A DNA stretch of 64,000 nucleotides from Pseudeuparius sepicola (Eukaryota; Arthropoda; Insecta; Coleoptera; Anthribidae): contig OY987298.1 in NCBI GenBank assembly GCA_963920635.1, positions 20,307,647 to 20,371,646 of the forward strand, written 5' to 3'. How positions within the stretch are numbered: the first letter of the stretch is position 1; every line of letters starts with the position of its first letter. Positions 13,301-25,349 of this stretch are shown here, piece by piece. Made by a program: the position numbers and the translations under genes. The notes beneath the pieces are model-generated. The model did not search any database. It was not told the origin of the DNA and saw only the letters and a list, made by a program, of their open reading frames with translations.

Positions 13301-15027
13301 TAGGGATCATAGCTCCACATGGGGCCGCTTCACTACATCTTCATAATTTCTCGAGAGGAATCTGTAGTCGCACCCTGTACATTAAAATGCTTATAAAAAG
13401 CATGTAGAGCAGAAAAAGTTGTCTTTCGTTTTTTATAGCTGTTTTAATAAATTAATTATGAAATAAGAACGATACCCGCCAGGTTCATTTTCGAAAAAAG
13501 AAACATGAAAAGTGCAAAATTTAAAGTTTCAAGGTCGAATACTTTACAAACGCTTGAAACAAACATATTACATGTACATGTACATCATCGAAACTGTGAC
13601 AATGAGCAGATTTCAAATATCTAAAAATATGAAGGGTATTCGATTTAATGAAACAAAAGTTTGGTTTGGCACCGCTTTTCTGAACAACCTGTATAAAAAC
13701 GAATAAACGCTGAAAAAAGCTTGCTTTTTTTGTATGTGAAACTTTTTTCCTAACCTCAAAAATATATAAAATAAAGGGGTGTAAAAATGTACGTGATCAC
13801 ATGGTACCTATTAAAAGGACACCCTGTATCTCAAATTGCTCAAGGATGACAGTTTGTCATCACTTGGATATCAAAACTAGGAGTCCTAGAGATGTCAAAT
13901 CCGTTTTAAAAAAAACTTCGTCCCATATTTTTGGGTTTAGCCCCGTGGCTGCCGGACTATTTTAACAAGAAATATGGTAAACTTTAGGTTTTTCTGATGG
14001 GGCTGGTTTTGATGAAATTTTTATAAAATATAAATATATTTGTTACTCAGCTATTGGATATAATATAATACGCCCGCGCCATCGAGCGCGTGGTATAAAT
14101 GAGGCGCACGGCATTACATTGTTTCCATAGCTAACTCCATTAAAATAGGAATTAAACAGAGAAACCGCCATAACTCCCATATTTTTCAAAATAATTATAT
14201 CGAGTAATATATTGTTGGAAAGCTTAAAAAACGCTCGATTTTATGAGATCACAGCCAACTATGGTTTGCATTTAAAAAAAAAGTTTATGCCATATCTCTA
14301 AAACGACAGCTCACGTGCAAAATAGGATTAGACCTTCTCATTAGGAACATACATAATTCCCTACAACTTTTGTATTTACACTTTTTTTTTTGTAAAGTCG
14401 AAAATAACGGAGCTAGCTGGATTTGAAGGAATAGGGAAAATTCATTTTTTTTAAATATCTAGTAAGCCACGAACTCTTTCGAAAATACAAAAGGCGCATT
14501 AAATTGGGCCCACAAAACTGCAAATCTTTCAACAGGTAACCTTCCTTCTAGCTCTGCTGGTTTCCAAGATCCCCATGCTAAACATCGAAAAAACTCACTC
14601 GCTCTTATATCCGCAGCTGACGGCGTTTGTTAAATAAAGATTCTGGCTGACTACGTTTTTTTGATTTTTTATAATATTACCTATAAGTAGACCGAATTTC
14701 AGATTTACTAAAACAGTTTCACGAACTATATTTTTTTTTGAGTTTGAAGCGCTGCTGACGCGGCCCGTTGCAATATTTTCAAGGCTGACTAAATCCACAT
14801 CGTTGTTTAGTTGTTTTGCTACTAAATAAACCAAGTTTTAGATTTACTAAAACAGTTGCGACATACTCGGTTTTTTTACAACTTTGAAGCCGCCCCTGCG
14901 CCAAACGCTAACGAAACTGGCTGACTGACGGCAGGCTATTCTTATACACCCTAAATACTACACTGTATAAAAAAACCAGCCTTCCTAAAACTGTTGCATT
15001 TTTCTGTCACTCAGCTCCCCGACTATT
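10318..15027. mobile_element. 4.7-kb foldback element with ~0.9-kb inverted arms
   Basis: The arm at 10318-11218 returns inverted at 14109-15027 with modest divergence, visible from ATGCAACAGTTTTAGGAAGG at the outer side to CAATGTAATGCCG at the inner side. The 2.9-kb core has only one weak coding fragment (12840-13140) and a nested inverted pair (about 12436-12530 with 12715-12830). I recognise no transposase. It may be a non-autonomous relative of a large-TIR DNA transposon. The arms are separately diverged, so it is not very recent. Confidence 0.7.
12840..13140 (+). pseudogene. Possible terminal exon or degraded coding fragment in foldback core
   Basis: The frame is open for about 98 codons from an AAACAG acceptor-like site ending at 12839 to a TGA at 13138-13140. 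It has no ATG at its 5' end; the first in-frame ATG is near residue 54. The product has a CxxxC pair and a Lys/Arg/Glu-rich tail with balanced composition, unlike neighbouring AT-rich shadows. It may be the last exon of a transposon protein or a captured host exon. I do not recognise the family. Confidence 0.25.
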
Positions 15028-15889
15028 AGTTCAGACAATAGAAAACTTGCTAAACGAAAGACTTCGAAACTTTCTTGCACAACCACCCTGACAATCTTTA
15101 TTTAGTTTTAAATCATTATAAAAATGAAAGATCCAGTTTACTTTCCAAAGAGCAGACACCAAATCTGCGCCGGCCATCAGCATCAGCGGCTTGCGGGACG
15201 CCCAATTCCATCCGTTAATCCCGTCATAAGACGAAGTTCAACCGGAGCGAGTGCGTGTCTTATCTCGACATCCCGCAAACAGGCGCCATTGTCAACAGGG
15301 GCGGGGTGAACTGTTGGCCGTCCGGTGTAATAAGGAAGGGAAACGGATTCACGGGGCATCCGCTCGGGGCGACTCATAAATACGAGACGGGGCGGATGTA
15401 AAACTAGGTGAGTGAGTGCGGTATTCGCGGGCACGGGCGGAAATTTTCTAGTGTGATTTTTCGGCGTGTACAATCTCCGAGGGACTCGAGCACAGCGGTA
15501 TATTTGCATGTAAAGTATGAAAGATGAAATCTAGAGTTTTCAGGGTAAAGGACTAAAGTTAACTTTGTTAAGCATTGAGCCCCATAATACAAACATTCTT
15601 CAATAAGTAGTGGATATCACCAATCTTGATCCCTGTGTCACAATGGCCGATAATGTAAATTGTACTCAAGATTCGTGGTATCCACTGCTTGAGTTATAGA
15701 CTGTTGAATTTTCTCCAGTGGTGCAGGTTCAATACTATAATCCAAACAGAATTCTATTGCAGACTTTGACGATCTCCTGGATGGAGACCGTCCGTATAAG
15801 AAAGCAGACGACGATCTGGCTAGAAAAGGAAAGATTCACTCCAGACATTAAAAAAAAACATGCGAGGACGAAGAAAATAGTCAAAAATA
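15028..15889. other. No gene seen; mixed-GC stretch with one hairpin
   Basis: The segment 15160-15480 is unusually GC-rich and carries overlapping frames on both strands, but none has a recognisable domain. An imperfect inverted pair at about 15604-15692 (GTGGATATCACC with its inverse) resembles a small foldback. Confidence 0.4.
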
Positions 15890-16249
15890 GAAAAAAAAAA
15901 GTTTTCTTGAAATCGGCAGTGAAGTGTCCCGAAATCGTCATTCAGTAGCCCATTATTGTACGATTTTTTCAATAAGTAGGCCTTGGCAAGATGTAAACAT
16001 CAAACGTCAGACGCGGAGCCATCGCCCTTCAAAAGTGACCAAATATTCAATACCCGGCCAATAAAGGCCCATTTAACTTTTCGTATACATTGCGAAATTG
16101 TTATCTGCACAACAAGCAGTAGTTTGGTTTTTCTGTTCGAAGACGCCGTACGCCGTGTGGAAAATTTGCAAATTTAAGCGATCTGAAGAACTGTAAAAAG
16201 TGTATAACAAAATTTTGGGAAAGTATGACAAAAAATAGTGTTTGTCACA

Positions 16250-16360
16250 CGTACCTAAATGAAGTTTTTCAGGATTCATCTGCTATTCCGGACTCGGCTA
16301 ACGCCTCGTCTGGAAATAGCAATGATTCGTCCTGAAAAACTTCATTTTAGGTAACAAAAA
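16250..16360. repeat. Small foldback hairpin
   Basis: TACCTAAATGAAGTTTTTCAGGA at the left is mirrored by a near-perfect inverse at the right, with a ~50-bp loop containing GGACTCGGCTAACG. Confidence 0.6.
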
Positions 16361-16757
16361 TAACTATTTAATCTGTCGTATGTCGTAAAAATTGCCACCA
16401 ATATGTTTTTTTTTAAATGAGCATTGGTTAAAATTTAGCTTTGGTTAAAATTTGATGTATGGAACAGTTTTTGTCTTAAATTGCAAAATTTTAAAAACCT
16501 AGGATGAAGTTGCGTTTTTTGATATTTTTAGCAAATAAAATATTTTTTATAAACCCAAAGTTTACTTTAACTGGTAAAAATTAGAATTATTTGTGTAATA
16601 CTTACCGTCGCCTGTCAGTTCCATGATAAATATTTGGTTTACTTTCCATATTTCTAAAAACTAAAATTGCAACCATAAAAAATTTTGACATGAGCGACGC
16701 AAAGTTCCAAATATTTTATCGTTCTTTTCAAAAGTAGTAAATTAATCTTATAATATA

Positions 16758-16962
16758 CACTCAGGTGCAAAAAAACCAGGCTACCTATATATTTTCGTAT
16801 CCTCGTTTTAAATGAACAACATATTTTCCTTTATTTATGTTATTGTTTATTAAAACAAGAATAGGAAGTCCTTTATCAATTAAAAAACAGGTTTAAACTG
16901 AAAAAAATAATAAAAACGATTTTGAAAAAATATTAGGTGGCCCGGTTTTTTGCACCTGAGTG
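16758..16962. mobile_element. 205-bp Tc1/mariner MITE
   Basis: TIRs start CACTCAGGTGCAAAAAA and the ends are flanked by TA on both sides (16756-16757 and 16963-16964). The size, TA target and lack of a gene are classic for a Tc1/mariner MITE. Confidence 0.8.
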
Positions 16963-17538
16963 TATTAAATGAATGTAAGATATAGGGAAACCGTCAAAAG
17001 AAGGCAATGTCTTAATTAGACTTTCGTTTTCGCACCTTTTCCGAAAACATAATTTCTTGTAATAAGTAAATTGTTAAAATAGTAAGTTGGTCATGGTAAA
17101 CGAATTGCAAGTTTGCTCACGTACATAAATAAAATCGCAGTAGAAACATCTTTTTTAAATATATTTTTTAAAATTCGATTTAGAAATGCCACATTCCGAC
17201 ACCTTCTGCAACAAATGCCAAATTTGACATCTGCAGCAATGTTAATGCTATTTTTGCTCTAATTTGAAGCAGACTTTTTTTAGTGTGTTTTTTATTTTTG
17301 ACAAAATGTCCAGTTATTAATTTTTACATCGTGTGCCTTGGACACAAATCAAAATGGTAGGTAACAAAAAATGTTTAAGTTAGAAAGGTAGCAAAAAATA
17401 ATATCAAAAATTAAAATTTTCAGTTTTTCCCTAATATTTTCTAAACATTTGTTCTACCCTGCTTTACCTCTTTCCTTGCTAGACAATCGTTCAATAATTA
17501 ATAACCCCAAAAGCTTAATTTTTCATATTAGGTACATA

Positions 17539-18503
17539 CAGGGTGAGTCATTAATAATGGCACATAATACAACCGCATATATTTTGGGCCAAAATATTAC
17601 AATTGAGGCCAATATGCCTTATAAAAATTTTGTTTGTTTAAGAGATACAGGGCGTTGAAGTTCAGTTTTTGGAAATTGAATTATGGCTACATCTCCCAAA
17701 ATAATCAAGCTACTGAACTGAAATTTGGCACTATTGTGTTTTTGAGGATGGAGAATAAGCTGTCGAGTTCAATATTCGAAACAAAATTTTGACCTACTAC
17801 TTTCAAATATTGCACAACGACTGTGCCATTTAAAGCGAGAGAAAAACCCCATATGAACAATGTCCCAAAAAATTTTCACTTTCAAAATGGAACAGATTGA
17901 AAGACGACAAAATTTGGACACCCTATTATTTCAAGAAAACGAATGTGTCTTGACCAATATTCATTTGGCATTTTTTTCTTAATTTTCAACGTACAGTTGA
18001 TCTGTAACATTTGACAGCAGTAGGTGAAAATTTTATTTTTCGAATATTGAATTCAACAGGTGTTTCGGGGCACGTTTTGGCAATTTCAACGCAAACGGTT
18101 GATTTTATTGTTATGAAACAAGAGTACCTTTTTCTTGCAGAATAAAGAGGTGCACTAGAATGACGAACGTGCAGGACCAAAAAGGTAAGCTCAAAAATGT
18201 TACGAGTAAAAGCACGATCCAAAAACAGCGCAAGTGGCTCCCTCTCTGAGATACGTTGATATTGACATTTTCAGCTTATTCTCCATCCCCAAAAACATAG
18301 CAGTGCCAAATTTCAGTTCAGCAGCTTGATTATGTTGGGAGATATAGCCAAAATGAAATTTCAAAAAACAAACTTCAATGCCCTGTATCTCCTAAACATA
18401 AACAATAAACAACATTTCTATAAGGCATATTAGCCTCAATCCTAATATTTTGGCCCAAAATATATGCGGTTGCACTATGTGCCATTACTAATGACTCACC
18501 CTG
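17539..18503. mobile_element. 965-bp MITE with ~235-bp arms
   Basis: Arms at about 17539-17770 and 18270-18503 begin CAGGGTGAGTCATTA and are flanked by TA duplications (17537-17538 and 18504-18505). No transposase; the small frames inside are shadows. Tc1/mariner-type non-autonomous element. Confidence 0.8.
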
Positions 18504-18664
18504 TATATTAGGCATATTAGACCTTCAGAAAATGTGCACCAAGAAATTAGCGTTTTTTCATTTTTATTTTGCAACTGTTCTTACAAATTAATTTTCAAGG
18601 CACTCACGTTTATAAATGATAAATCTCCTCTCTGAAACGGAACTAGCATATTAAATATAATATA

Positions 18665-18765
18665 TTTCATTACGAGTAAATTCCCGTGTGAGGCGCAGCC
18701 GAACACGGGAAGTGATGCAAGCACGGAAAAATCTATTTGTGGACGTGTAATGAACGATATTTTTT
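18665..18765. repeat. Palindromic repeat also at 52145-52230
   Basis: TTCCCGTGT and ACACGGGAA flank a short GAGGCGCAGCC-type core. The same core and neighbouring ATTACGAGT sequence recur at 52145-52230, so this is a dispersed short repeat. Confidence 0.6.
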
Positions 18766-19175
18766 TTATTATACTTCTTTGAAAACGGAAACTGAAAACA
18801 TTTTATCGGCATATTATAATAAATTTAATTGACAAAATATAAACAATGCAGACAATACAGTGTTTGGTATATGTATGATGCGTTTCCATGGTTACTCTCA
18901 AATTGTTTCAAAGGTGCTTTGTTGTAAATTAGTTATTGTCAGATAAGGTGAATAAAACGTCGAAAATATTACCGAAACGTATCTAAATATTGAAACACTT
19001 ACGAATTAAAATACAAAATAGGTATATGTTAAATATCAGAGAGCATATAGAGTTTCTTAAAAGTTTTTCCATGCTCTGTTTCCGTGCGCTAGCCCGAAAA
19101 ACCCAATCTTTCATTATTGCTAAAACAGATGAAAATAAGGTGTTTTCAAAGAAGTATAATAAAATAGTTATTTAT

Positions 19176-19291
19176 GTACCAAGGCACTGAAGTTCAACTT
19201 TTTATGTCTCATGTGGAGTTTAGTTGCTGAGGCCTCTGGCCGAGGCAAATAAACCACATGAGTCATAAAAAGAACTTCAGTGCCGAGGTAC
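19176..19291. repeat. Hairpin with ~48-bp arms
   Basis: The arms share GTACCAAGGCACTGAAGTTC at the outside and CTCATGTGG inside, separated by a GC-rich loop (GAGGCCTCTGGCC). Likely a small foldback element. Confidence 0.65.
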
Positions 19292-19352
19292 ATATTATAT
19301 TTTTTTTGAAATCGGAAAAAAAAAGTTTTATTAGGCAAGAAAATAATAATAA

Positions 19353-19419
19353 GGGATCACCCGTCCACGAACCGACTACGAGCGGCGTTGCTTGACTTTA
19401 CCGATCGCTCTACCTAGGA
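19353..19419 (-). ncRNA. 5S rRNA-like sequence (SINE or 5S pseudogene)
   Basis: Read on the minus strand, the segment includes AAGTCAAGCAACG followed by GTGGACGGGTGATCC. These match the conserved middle and 3' parts of eukaryotic 5S rRNA (AAGTTAAGCAACR and TGGRTGGGTGACC). It is incomplete and diverged. It is more likely the head of a 5S-derived SINE or a pseudogene than a working 5S gene. Confidence 0.5.
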
Positions 19420-19789
19420 CAAGTATAATGATGTACGGCACCTCCTGACAGAAAAACCAAACTGCTGCTTCTTGTGCAGCCTACACAACAAATCTATTGA
19501 TTTTCAAATTTACTAAAATATGTATACTGAAGAATTGCGCTTCTAAAGGAAACAATTTCGCAATGTGTACGAAAAGTTAAATGAGCCTTTATCAGCCGGG
19601 TTTTGAATATTTGGTCACTTTTGACGGGCGATTTCTCCGCGTCTGACGTTTGATGTTTACATCTCGCCAAGGCCTACTCATTGAAAAAATCGTACAATAA
19701 TGGGCTACATTATTGTACGATTTTTGTGCTTTTAATGACGATTTTGGGACATTTTAATGCCGATTTCAAGAAAAAGATTTTATGCATCT

Positions 19790-20337
19790 TCATAGAAAAT
19801 ACCTAATAATAGTTATAAAGTAGACACTACACTGAACATTTTATATTTGTCCACAATAAGCCGACGCTCCGCGACGCCTATTCCCAAATCAAATACGACC
19901 GCGGATGGTGTCCCCTGTTTATTAAGGCCCGCCTTTAGTGGCGGAACGTGCCCGTAAAACGTAGAACGGCTGCCGAAGGCGCGCGGATCCGCGTTTTTAT
20001 TGGCAATAACGGCGGCGGGTGGGGGAGCGGGTGGAATCGCGGGGGGGGGGGGCGGGGGGGCAATTAAGCCGGCGAGGGGTTCGTTTCACGCTCCGGCGCG
20101 CGATCGGCAATTTCGCACCTCCAACCGGCGAGCCGACGTACCTAAGGGCTGTATCCCCCTAGACAAAATATAAACTAGACCGATAATAACTGATGATGGC
20201 ATTGTAATCGTTCAACATGGGACCATATGGGAATTTTTCTTATTTCTGGACTAAGATGAAACTACTCTGGGGCGATCATCTCTGCTTCCAAAAAGATTCG
20301 AAATGAGATCATTAAACGTCGTGACGTCATCTGACAT
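19790..20337. other. GC-rich non-coding island
   Basis: From about 19910 to 20160 the sequence is far richer in GC and CpG than its surroundings and includes a poly-G run near 20040-20057. No frame is convincing. It may be a host promoter or CpG-rich regulatory patch; this rests on composition only. Confidence 0.35.
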
Positions 20338-21908
20338 ACACGGAAAAAATAGATTTATTAGAATTTGTTTACTTTTTTATACTAAAAGAATTATATTGAC
20401 AATACTTTAACCCGTAAAGAAAATTCTAATAAACAAGAAGCCAGTATAAAAAAGTAATATTTAATAACATAAAATAGTGTACGGGCACTATATAATATAA
20501 TTTTATTGTACGTTTTAAATTATGTTTGCTTTTAAAAACAATTTTAAAATACGCACTTTATATGTGCTATTATGTCTGGTTAATAAAATATGCATTTTTA
20601 CTAAGTGTGGTGTTTAATTTAATTATCTTTGGTGTTACTTCTTACAACCTGAAATAATATCAAATACGGCGCTGCCTTAACCTCTCCGCGAAGACGGAAT
20701 GCAATACAGTTTATCGGTGGATTTCATAGCGACAGTTTCGCGAGGTGACGCGCATCATTTTGGTGTATTTATCTGCAATTTTTTTTTTATTAGTTGCATT
20801 GATCGTGATAAGATAAACTTATGGCAATTGACATTGGGCTTTACTAGTTTTAATACAGGGAGTATGTAATCAATACTGTGTTTTGTTTCTTGTTCCCTGC
20901 ATACGAAATAATGCAAAATTGCGGCACGAAATTCAGAAAAAAATGTGCAATCCACGTAAATGAGGTAAGAAAAGTATAAGCAAGATATTTTTGCAAGATA
21001 TATTTACCTTCTTACTTAAAATGTTCAAGCACTTAAGTTTTTTGTGATGCTGAATAGGTCTAATAGGAAATAAGTTTGGTTTCCTCTGGTAACTAACACG
21101 AAAAATCTAGGAAATCACTCGCCTGAAAATAAATTACTTGCCACTATACATTCTGAATTAAAATTAAAGGTATATTGAAGGAGTTCAAAAATATTTTTTC
21201 TTATGTGGCGATATGACCCAGAATAATTTATTTCAGATAGCGAACCTTTGAACACATAAGTATTTATATGAACCATTTTTTCTTAAAAATGACTCACGTT
21301 GATCACCTTATAATATTACATCGTCCTTCAGTAACACCAACGAATTTCTTAAATTGTTTTTTTTTTACAAAAAATTATACCATGAATATTAATTTTTATT
21401 ATCATTTGTAATACACCATATATAATATCTACATCTATTTCAACAAAAATTTTAACTAGACTTTGTAGACTGTATTATAATGAATTATATTTCTTATTAT
21501 ACTGGCTAATAGAGACTACAGGAAAATGTAATAAAAGTTACGGGAAATTATAATAAAGTATATTAAAAGAAATAATAACTATATCCCTCTTTTATTATTA
21601 TTTATTTTAATCCTTAATGGTATTGTTAGTAAACAGTATTAAATAGTATAATAACTGTTTAATATATTTTAACATAAAAAATTATATACGTTAGTAAAGA
21701 GGATAGTAAAATACATGAGAAACGTATAATATCAAATATATAAGAATCCTTTAATATATAAAAGAAAAGATATTATATTTTATTAAAAATGGTAAAGCAA
21801 AATTATTGTAACTACTATTATACCAGATGTTGGTCCTATAGAGTATTAAAATTTATATTAATTAATATTATTTTTTTAATAACTTTTATTTTCATTTTTT
21901 TTCCGTGT
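20338..21908. repeat. AT-rich element bounded by ACACGGAAAAAA inverted ends
   Basis: ACACGGAAAAAAT at the left edge is mirrored by TTTTTTTTCCGTGT at the right edge. The interior is very AT-rich with many partly mirrored TTATAATA motifs and no gene. It could be a degraded non-autonomous transposon; the boundaries are only as strong as the short terminal match. Confidence 0.4.
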
Positions 21909-21909
21909 A

Positions 21910-22365
21910 ACTGTCAAAAATGACATTTAATTAAATAAATAGCCAAAATACGCTTTATTTGTGATTTTATCGAAAAAAGTTATTTGAAAAAGGTGCTTAG
22001 AATTTTATTTTACCTCTATGTGTCAATTTTTAGATAAAAATTCAGACAATGATAAATTTTTGATTTTTTGAAAAAATATAAAAATTGCACCTTGTCAGTT
22101 GAGTTTTTCTTGAAACTAGCCGAATACGACCCAAAAAGGATCCATAACTAAAAAATATCACGTTTCGCTGATAGGCAAACAATTCTAAAGTCAAATATGG
22201 CATACCAAAAAAAATTATTAGCTTTTATATTTTTTCAAAAAGTCAAATATTTATCATTGTCAGAATTTTTGTCTGAAAATTTGCACGTAGGTGTAAAATA
22301 AAATTAAATCTTAAATAAAGCGTTTTTTGGCCATTCATTCAATTGAATGTAATTTTTGACGGGCA
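21910..22365. repeat. MITE-like inverted repeat
   Basis: Arms at about 21910-22090 and 22225-22365 are mirrored, including TAAATAAA, GCCAAAA and CAGACAATGATAAAT blocks. No coding capacity. Confidence 0.55.
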
Positions 22366-22385
22366 CGTCAAATGACGTCACGGCG

Positions 22386-22690
22386 TAATTTTTGTGCACC
22401 CATTCTTTGAATAGACAACCCCAGGAATGAGCAAATTCGGGCTTAACGCTCGACCGGGACAGTCTCTGCATATGGCGGGATGCCGTTTCCGTTTTTACAG
22501 TGGCGCGCACCTTTGAGTTGTTTCGACAAACTAATTGAGACAGAAATCCTCATTTTTTCGTGAAATCAGTACCTATTTTAAAATACAGGCAAAAAATTAT
22601 AAGGCTCGTTTATGTCTTTAAGTTCAGGAATCCTTGATAATACAGCAATTCTAATTTTAAAATTCCAATTAAGAAGAAGTAGGTACCTAC
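22386..22690 (-). repeat. Dispersed repeat, inverse copy at 62335-62580
   Basis: On the minus strand this segment matches 62335-62580 closely (shared GCTGTA.TATCAAGGAT, AGTTTGTCGAAACAACTC and GGTCGAGC.TTAAGCCC blocks). Its family is not recognised. Confidence 0.6.
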
Positions 22691-22966
22691 ACAAAAGCTT
22701 TATAAGAAGTTCTGATTAGCGAAAAAATGAGACTGGTATAAAAATCGTAGACCAGATATTACAGGAAGCTTATAAATTAGGAAAACACGAAAATATTCAA
22801 GAGAGAAGTAGGTACCACTACATATTTATAATTTTACACTAATTTTATATAATTTTTATTCCTGGTCGTCAATTATTTTGTTGAATAAAATTCTTGGGAT
22901 TCGACCGTGTAAAAATTATGTATTAACACATTAAAAAAAATTCCATTAAAAAAGGAGTTTTGTTAG

Positions 22967-23009
22967 GACACTACACGTATTTCGGCACTTATTGCCATCA
23001 TCAGGTATC
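22967..23009 (-). ncRNA. Hammerhead-ribozyme-like motif (type I, minimal stem III)
   Basis: On the minus strand the order is GATAC (stem I), CTGATGA core, TGGCA-ATAAG-TGCC (stem II hairpin), GAAA core, a six-base self-complementary minimal stem III, UA at the expected cleavage site, then GTGTC, which re-pairs with GATAC (5 bp, one G-U). All conserved hammerhead core positions are present. It lies just downstream of Penelope-like GIY-YIG sequence on the same strand. That is where Penelope-like elements are known to carry such ribozymes. Confidence 0.6.
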
Positions 23010-23059
23010 ATATATATATAATTACAATTTTTTATCTATGAGAGAAAGGTTTTTTTTGT

Positions 23060-23660
23060 TAAATTCTTAGGTGGTAACCATACAAAGGATAAAATTTAGA
23101 ACAAACGTAATACATTATTTAAATATTATTAGACTCTTATGAATACTTACATTGATAATTTATTTGTCAAGGGTCTTTCTTATATTGTTTTTTTTTTCAT
23201 TATTGCTTATTTTCATGTATTTTGTGGTAGATAATAATTATTTTAGGTAAAACACATTATGGACATGGACATTGTTAAAAAAAATTGGTAGGACTTTTTA
23301 TATTAGAAAACTAATTTTTGACTTATTTATTTTTTAAGTTATAAGATTATAATAAATATGAGAAAGTTTTCGGTGTCAGTTCTATAATTAATACAGTTAT
23401 TATGCGCTTTTTTATGTAAATCATTTCTAGGATATTTCTTTTGGTATGATTATTCTCTTTACTTAAAATTTGTGCATTGTTAAAGTTAAAGTGAAAATTA
23501 ACCAAAGAATGTTTAGGTAATGCTGTAGAATTGTTTTTATTGTTATTGGTCATATTTATGTTTATATAAACGCTTATGAAGATATTGTTTAGTTTGACCG
23601 ATATAAACCGAAGGGGATTTTATTGTCAACACATAGATTATAAAAATTTTAACTCGCGAT
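23060..23660 (-). pseudogene. Degraded Penelope-like element, GIY-YIG endonuclease end
   Basis: Minus-strand frames encode VYIGQTKQYLHKR-type sequence (codons at about 23594-23608 and onward). This is followed, in a shifted frame (23347-23553), by a segment with KENNHTKRNILEMIYI. These are the conserved blocks of the GIY-YIG domain found C-terminal to the reverse transcriptase of Penelope-like retroelements. The two blocks are in different frames, so the copy is dead and 5' truncated; no RT core is visible upstream. The downstream hammerhead-like motif on the same strand supports the assignment. Confidence 0.65.
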
Positions 23661-23693
23661 TTATTTAGGAATTCGTTTTAACAAGCTATCAAA

Positions 23694-24531
23694 CATGGGC
23701 ACCCGCAGAAAAAATCTAGGGGGGGGGGGCAAAAGTCAACTTTAAACTTTATAATTTTTGTTAATTTCAAACACGTTTTAATTTTCTAAAAATAAAAATG
23801 TATCTTTATAAAAACTAATGCCTGGTTCATACAGCTTCTTTATCTTTAAATTTTACTTTATTTTTAAGAAATAACCAAACGGCATTTGACCCTTCATTTG
23901 AAGTGACCAATGACTTTTAATTTATTAAATATTTCTTAAAGATAAGGTAAAAGTAAAAGATACAGAAACTCTATGAACCAGGCTTGATGTTAAAATAACA
24001 TTATTCCTCAACGAAACAATACTACAACAAAAAAATTGGATATTTTATACTTTTTGTCATATTAACACAAAACAAACACCATAATTATCACCAATGTTAC
24101 CAAAGCCTACATAGACGCATATAGTGTACGTATGTATGTGGTACACAACAACACGTAAGTATAACAAAAAATATCAAATCCTAAATAAAACATAAAAAAT
24201 AAATATTTCTCGATTTTCGATTCCTACGCACCTAATATACTTGCTACAACACTCATTTTATAATATATGTCCATGTAGACTTTGTATAATACAACAATCT
24301 AGACAATAATAATAAACCCAAACTTTAACCTTCGTGGCGGCGGCGGCGGGAAATTTGAAATCAATATTTTGATCTTTACTGCACTTAATAGGCATGAACA
24401 CATTATTTCACTCTAACTTTTTATAGTCATGTGTTTATCATTCTTCGCACTTGGTTATAAAAATGTGAAACCAAACAATAATTTCCAGGGGGCAACTGCC
24501 CCCCTTACCCCCCCTCGTGCGGGCGCCCATG
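23694..24531. mobile_element. Non-autonomous element with GC-rich TIRs
   Basis: The ends read CATGGGC.CCCGC... and the inverse GCGGGCGCCCATG, each followed inward by a G- or C-run and a GGGGGCAA or GCCCCC block. About 838 bp, no transposase. A separate 164-bp palindromic MITE (23820-23983) is nested inside it. Confidence 0.6.
23820..23983. mobile_element. 164-bp nested MITE
   Basis: TIRs GCCTGGTTCATACAG and the inverse (CTATGAACCAGGC) flank mirrored TTATCTTT and AAAGATA stretches. A related half-copy is seen near 54604-54725. Confidence 0.65.
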
Positions 24532-25043
24532 CTACGAAATTTGTAGGTATCTATAGTTGAGTTCTTGCTTTCTGGAAGATTTCTTCTTCATGGCTACTGA
24601 TATATAGACCACAAAGAACAGAAAATGCTAAAAAATACTTTGGTCTTGCACGTTTCACTTGTTTCTTCCTCCCATTTATTTGCGTAGATCACTGCGACAT
24701 ATCGTATCGTTCCCATCTCAAACAACCGCCTTCACGTTTTTACAAATCCCACGCCCCTGCGTTCCTTTGAAATTCCGGCAAATGCGCGCGTTCTGTAATG
24801 AAACGCGAAAGTATCACCTTCCGATAACGAAAGCAATCAGGAAAGTTTCCGGTGGCACCCCACCGCAGCTCACGCCCACACACCCAGCTCATAAATTTGC
24901 GCTCTGTACGAGCGAACGCGCACATTGCGAATAATTCCAAGCTGGCGGCGGGAGCACCGCGGGAAGAATCGGATACGTTTTAGAGAGGGAATGGTGTTCA
25001 TAACGGTAACTCCGATGATTCGAATAAAAAACATAAAAAAAAA
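24532..25043. other. No gene seen
   Basis: Two opposite frames (24659-24934 and 24740-24940) overlap and neither shows a known domain. The composition is more GC-balanced than the flanks, so unique host sequence is possible. Confidence 0.35.
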
Positions 25044-25349
25044 CCCGAGACACCCGGAAAATCGTTATCTTGAGAATTCGAAGCCTGCCAATATGTTCCA
25101 ATAAAATAACACGGTTTTTGAAATATATTAACGAATTAGGTAATAATACCACTAGTGTGGTATTTTCGTATGTAATATCACAATAATAATAATAATTGGG
25201 TTGGATTTCGAGTAGGTATAACCAAGTTGGGACTCAGGAACCTTTGGCACTTAGAAAATACTTCTTTTGCTGAACTCGGCACACCATAACTTTGTTTTTT
25301 TCACTCGACGCGCGTTTCGCTAACCATGTCAGCATCAACAGTCAGACTT

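Larger units (their letters stand above)
15890..19775. mobile_element. 3.9-kb foldback repeat with nested MITEs
   Basis: The left arm (about 15890-16150) returns inverted at about 19449-19775, sharing for example GATGTAAACATC, GTCAGACGCGGAG and CCAAACTGCTG-type blocks. Inside lie a hairpin (16250-16360), two TA-flanked MITEs (16758-16962, 17539-18503), a palindromic repeat (18665-18765), another hairpin (19176-19291) and a 5S-like piece. No transposase is seen. The nesting shows that this site has been hit repeatedly. Confidence 0.6.

Noticed and set aside
15124..15592. Overlapping GC-rich frames on both strands
   Set aside because: They overlap each other, lack known domains and sit in a repeat-rich region; composition alone opens them.
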